DNA of 48,234 nt from Bacillota bacterium (GTDB lineage Bacteria > Bacillota_I > Bacilli_A > MOL361 > Turicibacteraceae): positions 3,012 through 51,245 of the forward strand of contig DNGE01000115.1 in NCBI GenBank assembly GCA_003486705.1. The letters are read 5' to 3'. The position numbers and the translations under genes were made by a program. Below the pieces are notes generated by a model. The model worked only from the letters and a program-made list of their open reading frames with translations. It was not told the origin of the DNA and did not search any database. Numbering within the stretch: position 1 is the first letter of the stretch; each line of letters starts with the position of its first letter. Below, piece by piece: positions 1 to 7,179 of this stretch.

Positions 1-372
1 CGGCGTCTTTTGGCCGATGTTCTCCGTGTCATTCCCGATTTATAAGCAGATTCTGTCTCGTCTGAGGTTGTTTAAGGTCGTATGAGAATTGTTATACAAG
101 ACAACTCAGGGCGGTGCCCTGTTAGTTGAACTATACATCGGCGTCTTTTTGCCGATGTTCTCCGTGATATTCCCGCTTTATAAGCAGACACTGTCTTGTC
201 TGAGGTTGTTTAAGGTCGTATTATGATTGTTATACAAGACAACTCAGGGCGGTGCCCTGTTAGTTGAACTATACATCGGTGTCTTTTGGCCGATGTTCTC
301 CGTGATATCCCCGATTTATAAACAGACTCTATCTCCCCTGAGTCTGTTTCAGCTCGTTTTCTGAATAATAGA
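1..372. repeat. 138-bp tandem repeat array made of inverted repeats (cut by window edge)
   Basis: The same unit begins at 1, 139 and 277, a constant 138-bp period. Units 1 and 2 are nearly identical; the third diverges after about 346 and fades by about 372. Each unit carries consecutive inverted repeats: CAGGGC-GGT-GCCCTG (107-121), TAGTT-G-AACTA (123-133), ATCGGC with GCCGAT (137-156), and CAGAC with GTCTG (185-202). In unit 3 the last stem becomes CAGACTC/GAGTCTG (323-346), and in unit 1 it is CAGAT/GTCTG, so pairing is kept despite base changes. No open reading frame in it looks real. The left end lies outside the window, so copy number is unknown. Confidence 0.85.
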
Positions 373-502
373 TTGCCCACGGTTAAAGGCATGATAGAAA
401 CGCATAGGGCGATAAAAAATGCAATTAACGTGTATTTTAATCGGTAGAATCAATAAAAGGGCGGAAATATGTAAATAATTAGAGTAGAATTATGTGAAAA
501 AG

Positions 503-531
503 TTTATTATTATATAATTTTTCGATATAAT
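503..531 (+). promoter_or_regulatory. candidate sigma-A promoter of the aro remnant
   Basis: A perfect TATAAT at 526-531 stands 17 bp after TTTATT (503-508), a weak -35. It lies about 38 bp before the ATG at 569, which has the ribosome binding site AGAGGTGAAGG. Confidence 0.4.
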
Positions 532-568
532 AGAGCAATAAATTCAAGGTTTAAGAGGTGAAGGGACA

Positions 569-841
569 ATGTCAAATCATATTAAAGCGTTAAGAGATCA
601 GTTAGATACGATTAATTTAGATATTTTAAAATTATTAAATCAGCGAACAGAAATTGTTGAACAAATTGGACGTGAAAAAGACAAACAAGGATTAAAGAAA
701 TACGATCCGGTCCGTGAACAGGAGATACTAGTGGCTTTAAAACAACAAAATCAAGGCCCAATGACGGATGAGATGATGTGTCATATCTTTAAAGAAATCT
801 TCAAATTAAGCGTCAAGCTACAAGAAGACAATAGTCATTAG
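569..841 (+). CDS. chorismate mutase domain, surviving N-terminal part of a broken AroA fusion
   Basis: This 90-residue ORF matches the AroQ-type chorismate mutase domain at the N-terminus of Bacillus-type AroA (chorismate mutase fused to DAHP synthase), including the DPVREQEIL stretch and the ending FKLSVKLQED. The domain is complete and could still fold as a small helical mutase converting chorismate to prephenate. The TAG at 839-841 is not the ancestral end: the next codons continue in the same frame as LLVSRKR, the linker normally joining the two domains. So a nonsense codon has split a fused gene. In the fusion this domain mainly gives feedback control to the synthase, so its free-standing value is uncertain. 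Start supported by AGAGGTGAAGG, 5-10 bases upstream. Confidence 0.7.
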   Translation: MSNHIKALRDQLDTINLDILKLLNQRTEIVEQIGREKDKQGLKKYDPVREQEILVALKQQNQGPMTDEMMCHIFKEIFKLSVKLQEDNSH

Positions 842-1574
842 GGGTTATTAGTTTCAAGAAAGCGTCAAACTCAAGATACGGTAACTAATGTTTTAGGGGA
901 TGCGATTAGTGATGAAAATCCAACCCTTGTATTTGGGCCATGTAGTATTGAATCGAGAGATCAATTAGAGGCGGTGGCAAAAAAATTACATGAAAAAGGA
1001 TTAAAATCTATTCGTGGTGGTGCGTTTAAACCTCGTACATCGCCGTATAATTTTTCAAGGGCTTGGGATTGAGGGTCTAAAGATGATGCGTTAAGTGGTG
1101 TCTAAATATGATTTGTGCGTTATCAGTGAAATCATGGATGCAAAAGATTTAGAAGAAGCCTTACCGTACGAAGCTGTTGTTCAAATTGATAAGCCAATCT
1201 TGTTAAAACGTGGATTATCGGCAACAATTGAGGAGTTTATTCATGCGGCTGACTATTTAAGCGTGCATGGAAATCCAAACGTGATGTTATGTAAGCGCGG
1301 AATTCGAACATATGTAAAATCAACACGAAACACGTTAGATAGTTCAGCGGTGCCCATTTTAAAACAAGAAACACACTTACCTGTTTGTGTGGATGTGACA
1401 CACTCAACAGGATGCAAAGATATATTAATCCCAATTACCAAAGCGGCATTAGCCGTTGGTGCAGACGGAATTTTGGCAGAGATTCATCCAAATCCAAGCA
1501 TGACTTTATGTGATGCGAATCAACAAATGAGTCTAGAGGAGTTTGATCAATTTTTCAAAACGATCTTTGAATAG
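842..1574 (+). pseudogene. aroA: DAHP synthase half of aroA, multiply disrupted
   Basis: Translation from 848 gives the start of a type I-beta DAHP synthase (GPCSIES, RGGAFKPRTSPYNF). At the T5 run 1051-1055 one extra base shifts the frame; dropping it restores QGLGIEGLKMMR, which then meets TAA at 1092-1094. The remainder (VISEIMDAKDLEEALP to 1574) is recognisable, but near 1185-1190 VVQI runs straight into DKPILLKRG. The usual stretch GARNMQNFELLK plus a few more residues, about 16-17 in all, is missing in frame. The family's usual HSTGRKD here reads HSTGCKD. Together with the TAG at 839 this makes four independent lesions. The enzyme would join phosphoenolpyruvate and erythrose-4-phosphate at the head of the shikimate pathway; it cannot be active. 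Confidence 0.9.
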
Positions 1575-1668
1575 AATAGGAAAAGATGCTCTTGCCAATA
1601 ATAAATAAGTAAATGAATACATGCTTCTACACTTCTTGTCAATTTATGAAAAATTTTCAGAAAATGTG

Positions 1669-1761
1669 TTGAAAATTATTTTCATTTTCGGTAAAATAGT
1701 GAATGTATCGCTTAATATGAACGTGTTAACGCTTGCATAAAATTAATGTGTAGGCTAGAAT
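1669..1761 (+). promoter_or_regulatory. two candidate ccpA promoters with a cre-like site
   Basis: P1 is TTGAAA (1669-1674), 17 bp, TAAAAT (1692-1697). P2 is TTGCAT (1733-1738), 17 bp, TAGAAT (1756-1761). A 14-bp cre-like sequence at 1724-1737 (TGTTAACGCTTGCA, two departures from TGWAANCGNTNWCA) covers the -35 of P2. This suggests autoregulation of P2, while P1 lies upstream of the site. Confidence 0.5.
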
Positions 1762-1805
1762 ATTAATAATTATCTTAAAAAGTTTTCGTATAGGGAGTGT
1801 GACAT

Positions 1806-2795
1806 ATGTCAAAAGTAACAATTTATGATGTTGCTCGAGTTGCCGATGTTTCTTTAGCAACGGTATCTCGTGTTTTAAATAATCCAGAAAAAGTTAAGCC
1901 TAAAACTCGTGAGCGTGTTTTAGCAGCAATCAATGAGTTAGGATATCGTCCAAATGCCATTGCACGTGGTCTTGCAAGCCGTCGCTCAACAAACGTTGGA
2001 TTAATTGTTCCAACTTGTTCACGTGCATCAGTTTCAGAAATGATTGATGGAGTAGCGGATATCGCAGATAAATATCGCTATTCAGTGTTCTTAAATGTCA
2101 CGCATAATGAATTAGATATTGAAAGTAATGTTTGGCAAAACATGATTGCATCACAAGTTGATGGTGTGTTAATGATGGCTGATAAATTAAGTGATGAAGA
2201 TATCGAACGTTTACAAGAAAATAGCGTGCCAACTGTCTTATTATCAGTGAAAGATTTAAAAGAACGTATCCCAGCCGTTTTAATTAACTATGAATTAGCA
2301 GCTTATGAAGCGACGAAAAAGTTAATTGAAAAGGGACACCAAGACATTGCTTTTGTGACATCAAGTTCTTACTATGTTATGAATGAATTAAAAGAAGAAG
2401 GATACCGTCGTGCGTTAGAAGAAGCTGGTTTAGAACCACGTATTTTACGTTTATATAATAAGTTTGAAAATGCCTTAAACGGATTCGATGAATTCTTTAA
2501 AAACAATAAAGCACCACAAGCTGCAATTGCAGTTCGTGATTCAATTGCTGTTCAATTTATGAACGCTGCAATTGAAAATGGAATCAGTGTTCCAAATGAT
2601 TTAGAAATCATTGGATTCCAAAATACAAAATATGCGATCATGTCTCGTCCTCAATTAAGTACAGTTAACATTCCAACGTACGATATTGGAGCCGTTGCCA
2701 TGCGTTTATTAACAAAGTTAATGAAAGAGGAAGAAGTATCTCAAACTCAAATTACTTTACCTCACTCATTTGTATGGCGTGAATCAACGAAATAA
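1806..2795 (+). CDS. ccpA: catabolite control protein A (LacI/GalR family)
   Basis: A 329-residue LacI-family regulator. The N-terminal helix-turn-helix (TIYDVARVADVSLATVSRVL, residues about 5-24) and hinge (YRPNAIARGLASR, about 47-59) closely follow Bacillus CcpA. The C-terminal stretch RPQLSTVNIPTYDIGAVAM is close to the CcpA segment around the HPr-Ser-P interface. CcpA with HPr-Ser46-P binds cre sites and represses or activates carbon genes. Its place between the aroA remnant and tyrS is the position I recall from Bacillus. Oddities: the CcpA GFDNT motif reads GFQNT, and the effector-domain ATDEMA region reads VRDSIA, so ligand sensing may differ. Start ATG follows GGGAGTG. Confidence 0.88.
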   Translation: MSKVTIYDVARVADVSLATVSRVLNNPEKVKPKTRERVLAAINELGYRPNAIARGLASRRSTNVGLIVPTCSRASVSEMIDGVADIADKYRYSVFLNVTHNELDIESNVWQNMIASQVDGVLMMADKLSDEDIERLQENSVPTVLLSVKDLKERIPAVLINYELAAYEATKKLIEKGHQDIAFVTSSSYYVMNELKEEGYRRALEEAGLEPRILRLYNKFENALNGFDEFFKNNKAPQAAIAVRDSIAVQFMNAAIENGISVPNDLEIIGFQNTKYAIMSRPQLSTVNIPTYDIGAVAMRLLTKLMKEEEVSQTQITLPHSFVWRESTK

Positions 2796-2800
2796 GGTTG

Positions 2801-3072
2801 TTGACAAAGAATTGATTCATTTGTTATAATGCAAGCATAATATAATAATGCGATGAAAAGAAAATAGTAGTTGATAGGTGAGCAGTGTTAGAGACTTAGC
2901 GGTGGGTGAAAGCTAAGGCAACCTAGGCAATCGAAATACAATCTTGGAGCACGTTCTTTAGAACCGGTCTAGTCCGTTATCTAGTTGAGTGGTTAAGCAA
3001 ATGCTTAGCAAGTTGGGTGGTACCGCGATGTTAGTCGTCCCTTCATGAATAAATGAAGGGGCGTTTTTTTTT
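2801..3072 (+). promoter_or_regulatory. T-box riboswitch leader of tyrS with promoter and terminator
   Basis: The promoter is TTGACA (2801-2806), 18 bp, TATAAT (2825-2830). The T-box sequence GGGTGGTACCGCG (3015-3027) is followed by an intrinsic terminator: CGTCCCTTCAT pairs with ATGAAGGGGCG (3036-3063), then nine T residues. A TAC at 2937-2939 in a stem I context, followed by A, is the likely tyrosine specifier codon. Uncharged tRNA-Tyr would stabilise the antiterminator and switch tyrS on. Confidence 0.93.
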
Positions 3073-3115
3073 ATGATAAAATCCCCTTCATAGATAAAAG
3101 ACAGAGGTGAAAAAC

Positions 3116-4393
3116 ATGAAAGAATTTAAAAATGAATTATTAAAAGATTTACAATGGCGTGGATTAATTAATGACTGTACAGACTTAGAGGCATTAGAAG
3201 AATTATTAGAAAATGGAAATATCACATTATACTGTGGTTATGATCCAACAGCTGACAGTTTACATATCGGACATTTATTAATGATCTTAGTTTTAAGACG
3301 TTTCCAATTAGCAGGTCACAAACCATTAGCGCTAGTAGGTGGAGCAACTGGATTAATTGGTGACCCATCAGGTCGTTCAATCGAGCGTCCAGAAAGTACA
3401 TTAGATACAGTAGTCGATTGGTCTAATAAAATTAAAGGTCAATTATCTCAATTCTTAGACTTCAATGCTGTTAATAGCAATGGCGCGGAAATTGTTAATA
3501 ACTATGACTGGACATCAAATGTGAGTATGATTGATTTCTTACGCGATGTTGGAAAGCATTTAAATATTAACTATATCTTAGGAAAAGATACTGTTATGTC
3601 ACGTTTAGATCATGGAATGACATTTACAGAGTTTTCTTATACGATTTTACAAGGAATGGACTTCAAACATTTATATGAAACAAAGAAATGTGTTCTTCAA
3701 TTAGGTGGATCAGACCAATGGGGAAATATCACAACTGGACTAGAGTTAATTCGTAAGCAATTAGGTCATGAGCAAAAAGCAGTTGGTTTAACAATGCCTT
3801 TAGTAACAAAATCAGATGGAACGAAATTTGGTAAAACAGCAGGTGGAGCCGTTTGGTTAGACCGCTCAAAAACATCAGCTTATGAATTATATCAATTCTT
3901 AATTAATACATCAGATGAAGATGTGGTTAAATTCTTAAAATACTTCACGTTCTTAACAAAAGAAGAAATTGAAACAGTTGAAGCAGAATTTAAAGAAGCA
4001 CCACATACACGCTCAGCACAAAAAGTTTTAGCACGTGAAGTGGTAACACTTGTGCATGGTGTTGAAGCATTCGAGCAAGCATTAAAAATTACAGAAGCGT
4101 TATTCAGTGGTCAAATTGAACAATTATCTTCAGATGAAATTGAAGTTGGATTTAAAGATGTCCCTTCAGTTGAATTAACAGAAGATTTAAACTTAGTTGA
4201 TGCGTTAGTAACAGCGAAAGCTGCAAGTTCTAAACGTGAATCTCGTGAGTTTATTAATAATAATTCAATCACAATTAACGGGAATCGTGTAAATGATTTA
4301 GAATTCTCGGTTTCAAAAGAAAATGCGATTGATGGTAAATTTACTGTTATTCGTCGTGGTAAGAAAAAATACTTCTTAATTAAACATGTTTAA
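3116..4393 (+). CDS. tyrS: tyrosyl-tRNA synthetase
   Basis: Class I aminoacyl-tRNA synthetase of about 425 residues, charging tRNA-Tyr. The HIGH signature reads HIGH at 50-53 within YDPTADSLHIGHLL. The DQWGN motif of the tyrosine site is present, and the KMSKS loop appears as KFGKT at 237-241, as in bacterial TyrRS. The C-terminal about 80 residues form an S4-like RNA-binding domain (SKRESREFINNNSITING). I chose the ATG at 3116 rather than the in-frame GTG at 3107, because that GTG is part of the ribosome binding site AGAGGTG. Expression is governed by the T-box leader directly upstream, and a strong terminator follows. Confidence 0.97.
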   Translation: MKEFKNELLKDLQWRGLINDCTDLEALEELLENGNITLYCGYDPTADSLHIGHLLMILVLRRFQLAGHKPLALVGGATGLIGDPSGRSIERPESTLDTVVDWSNKIKGQLSQFLDFNAVNSNGAEIVNNYDWTSNVSMIDFLRDVGKHLNINYILGKDTVMSRLDHGMTFTEFSYTILQGMDFKHLYETKKCVLQLGGSDQWGNITTGLELIRKQLGHEQKAVGLTMPLVTKSDGTKFGKTAGGAVWLDRSKTSAYELYQFLINTSDEDVVKFLKYFTFLTKEEIETVEAEFKEAPHTRSAQKVLAREVVTLVHGVEAFEQALKITEALFSGQIEQLSSDEIEVGFKDVPSVELTEDLNLVDALVTAKAASSKRESREFINNNSITINGNRVNDLEFSVSKENAIDGKFTVIRRGKKKYFLIKHV

Positions 4394-4409
4394 TTTTATC
4401 TAATCCATT

Positions 4410-4442
4410 ACAAAAGGACTACTGACAAAGTAGTCCTTTTGT
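4410..4442. terminator. bidirectional terminator between tyrS and the YeiH-family gene
   Basis: A 13-bp perfect stem, ACAAAAGGACTAC with GTAGTCCTTTTGT, around a 7-base loop. Its A-rich and T-rich flanks let it serve the convergent genes on both sides. Confidence 0.85.
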
Positions 4443-4452
4443 GATTTCATTT

Positions 4453-5478
4453 TTAAAATATAAGCCAAATTAGACCTAATGCAAAAATAACTTGTGAAAC
4501 ACCGATTGCTAAACAATAAACCCCACTTTTGATTCCTTGACGCATTAAGTCTTTAAATTTAACACTCATTCCAATACCGGCTAAGGCAAAAATCTCTAAA
4601 TAATGACTAATGGATTTGAATGCAATTGAAAAATGTTGTGGAATTAACCCGATACTAAAGGCAAAACACATGATAAAGAATCCAATGACATACCATGGAA
4701 TCTTCACTGAATTTTGTTTTTGAGAAGGCTTTGTTTCATGTTCTTCTTCAAATTCATCACTTTTTAACTTGGCAAATCCGATAATAATGAAGACTAAAAA
4801 GATGATTCGAACAATCTTAAAGATGGTGGCTGTATCTTTAACAACATCATTTACCATGGCCGCACTTCCAACGACTTGTCCGACTGATTGAAGTACACCA
4901 CCAATTAAAGCGGAGGATTGTAAGGTTTCATTTTGAAAAAGTGATGATGCCAAAAAGGGAAGTACCATCATTAAAATCGTACCTGTTAAATTTACAAGCG
5001 TAATTGAAATAGATTTATCAATTTCATTCGCTTTAATGACAGGGGCTGTAGCACCAATGGCAGAAGAACCACAAACAGCATTTCCAGTTGCCATTAAAAT
5101 TCTAAAGTTTTCAGAAAAACCTAATTTTTTACCGACAACTAGACAAAAGATAATGGTTAACAGCATTTGTAGAATAATAAATAGAACGCCAGTGAAACCT
5201 AATTCGAGGATGACGGAATAACTTAGTGTCCCACCTAGTAAGACAATCGAGTAAGATAATAAAGTTGATTCTGAATATCTAACACCTTTATGCCAGATGC
5301 CTTGATTAAACACTGTGTTACCTAATAATAATCCTAAGAGAATAGCAATGGTCGCAGCACCAAGTGAGGGGAAGAAAGTTCCAAGCCATTTTGAAAAAAG
5401 TCCAATTGTGATACAAATCATTAATCCGGGAATGATGGCTTGTATCGCAATTAAATGATGTTTAAATGAGAACGACAT
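4453..5478 (-). CDS. YeiH/UPF0324-family membrane transporter
   Basis: A polytopic membrane protein of about 341 residues with roughly ten hydrophobic segments. The sequence matches the YeiH family (putative sulfate exporter family, UPF0324), notably the conserved stretch ATGNAVCGSSAIGATAPVIK, which lies in a re-entrant-like region, and GMSVKFKDLMRQG near the C-terminus. The substrate is not known from sequence; sulfate or small organic anions have been proposed for relatives. The start was set at the second of two adjacent ATG codons (5478), 6 bases from AGGAGG; an extended frame to 5541 lacks a ribosome binding site. It stands alone, convergent with tyrS. Confidence 0.75.
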   Translation of the reverse strand: MSFSFKHHLIAIQAIIPGLMICITIGLFSKWLGTFFPSLGAATIAILLGLLLGNTVFNQGIWHKGVRYSESTLLSYSIVLLGGTLSYSVILELGFTGVLFIILQMLLTIIFCLVVGKKLGFSENFRILMATGNAVCGSSAIGATAPVIKANEIDKSISITLVNLTGTILMMVLPFLASSLFQNETLQSSALIGGVLQSVGQVVGSAAMVNDVVKDTATIFKIVRIIFLVFIIIGFAKLKSDEFEEEHETKPSQKQNSVKIPWYVIGFFIMCFAFSIGLIPQHFSIAFKSISHYLEIFALAGIGMSVKFKDLMRQGIKSGVYCLAIGVSQVIFALGLIWLIF

Positions 5479-5599
5479 CATATACCTCCTATCATTTAGC
5501 TTCACTATAGTTTTCCCGCTTTTGAAAATATCATTAGCCATAACATCTAAATGAGGGGCGATGTTGAAGAAGTATAAACCGATGATTTATGACATAAAA

Positions 5600-5635
5600 A
5601 AAAGACTTCGAATAGTCGAAGTCTTTTTCATTAGG
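5600..5635 (-). terminator. intrinsic terminator of rpsD
   Basis: AAAAGACTTCGA (5600-5611) pairs with TCGAAGTCTTTT (5616-5627) around a 4-base loop; on the minus strand it ends in a T run (the A run at 5596-5603). Confidence 0.85.
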
Positions 5636-5646
5636 GCCATTAAAAA

Positions 5647-6246
5647 TTAACGGCTGTAGAACTCTACGATTAAGTTTTCAGCGATGTCTTGGAATACTTC
5701 AGCACGTTCTGGTAAACGAACGAAAGTTCCTGTCATTGTGTTCTCATCGAATGAAACGAAATCTGGACGGTGGATAGTTCCTTCTAATGCAGCTTTAACG
5801 ATAGTTAAGTTAGCTGATTTTTCGCGAACTGAGATTGTTTGTCCTGGTTTAACAGTGTATGAAGGAATGTCAACACGTTTACCATCAACAGTGATGTGTC
5901 CGTGGTTAACTAATTGGCGAGCTTGACGACGAGTGTTAGCTAAACCTAAACGGTATACTAAGTTGTCAAGACGAGATTCTAATAAGTATAAGAAGTTCTC
6001 ACCATGTTTACCTTGCATTTTACCTGCATTATCATAAATACGACGGAATTGACGCTCAGTGATTCCGTATGCATGACGTAATTTTTGTTTCTCTTGTAAT
6101 TGTAATCCGTACTCAGAGATTTTTTTACGAGATTGTCCGTGTTGTCCTGGTGCGTAAGGGCGTTTTTGTAATTCTTTTCCATTCTCAAGAATTGAGTACC
6201 CTAAACGACGTGAAATTTTCCAGCTTGGTCCTGTATAACGAGCCAT
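5647..6246 (-). CDS. rpsD: 30S ribosomal protein S4
   Basis: A 199-residue S4 protein, primary binder of 16S rRNA and early assembly factor of the small subunit. It begins MARYTGPSWKISRRLGYS, has the central S4 domain (RLDNLVYRLGLANTRRQARQ, then VNHGHITVDGKRV) and ends NLIVEFYSR, all typical. Length equals the family norm. Start ATG has the ribosome binding site AAAGGAGGTC. It is monocistronic here: its own promoter and a long leader upstream and a terminator right after. In Firmicutes S4 represses its own mRNA through such a leader. Confidence 0.98.
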   Translation of the reverse strand: MARYTGPSWKISRRLGYSILENGKELQKRPYAPGQHGQSRKKISEYGLQLQEKQKLRHAYGITERQFRRIYDNAGKMQGKHGENFLYLLESRLDNLVYRLGLANTRRQARQLVNHGHITVDGKRVDIPSYTVKPGQTISVREKSANLTIVKAALEGTIHRPDFVSFDENTMTGTFVRLPERAEVFQDIAENLIVEFYSR

Positions 6247-6471
6247 AGCTATGACCTCCTTTAAAATTCTAATAGTATTTTTGTTTGCATATTAAAAAGG
6301 AGTAATTTTATCTAAACATTAGCTTAGATTAAAGTCCCATATCATCGCCTTGCAGCCTAAGGTTACGCGATATGCCTACAATGAGGAATAATCTAATTTC
6401 TAAGTGTTTGATAAACAGCTGCCTTTAACATACGCACTTAGTATAATACCAACAATCATATTTATTGTCAA
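6247..6471 (-). promoter_or_regulatory. rpsD promoter and structured leader (putative S4-binding RNA)
   Basis: On the minus strand TTGACA (6466-6471), 17 bp, TATTAT (6443-6448) is a strong promoter nearly 200 bases before the ATG. The leader contains several short complementary segments (for example around 6300-6420) and sits where the Firmicute S4 autoregulatory leader is found. I could not verify the pseudoknot by eye. The remaining gap to 6567 shows nothing I can name. Confidence 0.6.
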
Positions 6472-6567
6472 CAAAAATCCGACATCTCATACAACCAGGT
6501 TATGACATTTTTAAAAAATTATTTATATAAGGAAAGGAAGCAGAGCTGCCGTTTCTTGTATTCATGG

Positions 6568-7050
6568 TTATTTAATTGTTTTGGCAATGACTTGGACGAA
6601 TGCTTCTAAATATTTCGCATCGATTTCCGTGAAACGTGCGAGTTTGGGGCTATCGATATCTAAAACACCAATAAGTTGATCCTGGTGAATAATAGGAACG
6701 ACAATCTCAGAGTTTGTTGCGCTGTCGCAAGCAATATGTCCTTTAAAAGCATGAACATCAGGCACGACAATTGTTTCGCGATTTGTCGCAGCATGTCCAC
6801 AAACTCCTTTATGAAATGGAATGCGAATACAAGCTGGTAACCCTTGAAATGGACCTAAAACAAGTTGCTCATCTTTTGCTAAATAAAACCCAACCCAGTT
6901 AATCTCATCTAAGAACAAATTTAATAACGCTGAGGCATTTGATAAGTTCGCAATTAAATCATCTTCACCATGTACTAAAGCTTTTAATTGCTCAATGACC
7001 AATGCATAGTTTTCTTCTAGTGTTCCTGAATATTGAATGCTATGAAACAT
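6568..7050 (-). CDS. msrC: GAF-domain free methionine-R-sulfoxide reductase
   Basis: A GAF-domain protein of about 160 residues matching fRMsr (YtsP in Bacillus), which reduces free methionine-R-sulfoxide in the cytoplasm and protects against oxidation. The family cysteines are visible: GLPACIRIPFHKGVCG holds two and HIACDSATNSEIVVP a third; the WVGFYL and VLDIDSP motifs are also typical. The ATG at 7050 follows AAGGGAG; a GTG three codons upstream is less well placed. The gene lies between rpsD and ezrA, divergent from ezrA, the neighbourhood of ytsP in Bacillus. Confidence 0.9.
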   Translation of the reverse strand: MFHSIQYSGTLEENYALVIEQLKALVHGEDDLIANLSNASALLNLFLDEINWVGFYLAKDEQLVLGPFQGLPACIRIPFHKGVCGHAATNRETIVVPDVHAFKGHIACDSATNSEIVVPIIHQDQLIGVLDIDSPKLARFTEIDAKYLEAFVQVIAKTIK

Positions 7051-7179
7051 ACGATTCACTCCCTTTATATTTAAATATAATTTCCATTATAACAAAATAA
7101 TTTCAAATATAGGAATTTTTATCAATTTATGATATTATTAAGAAAAGTAGTATCGATGGTATCGATTTGGGAGGAAACT

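Noticed and set aside
90..140. tRNA-like stretch on the minus strand of the repeat unit
   Set aside because: The D-arm-like and anticodon-stem-like parts are present, but there is no T-arm GTTCRANNC sequence and no acceptor stem partner, and the same bases form simpler inverted repeats.
1..372. CRISPR array
   Set aside because: The whole 138-bp unit repeats with no variable spacers and no cas genes are in the window.
210..392. 60-codon ORF on the minus strand inside the repeats
   Set aside because: It runs through the degenerate third repeat unit, has no convincing ribosome binding site and looks like a by-product of the repeat.
6247..6440. Possible c-di-AMP or other metabolite riboswitch before rpsD
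   Set aside because: The position and length fit the S4 protein-binding leader better, and no metabolite riboswitch core motif is visible.
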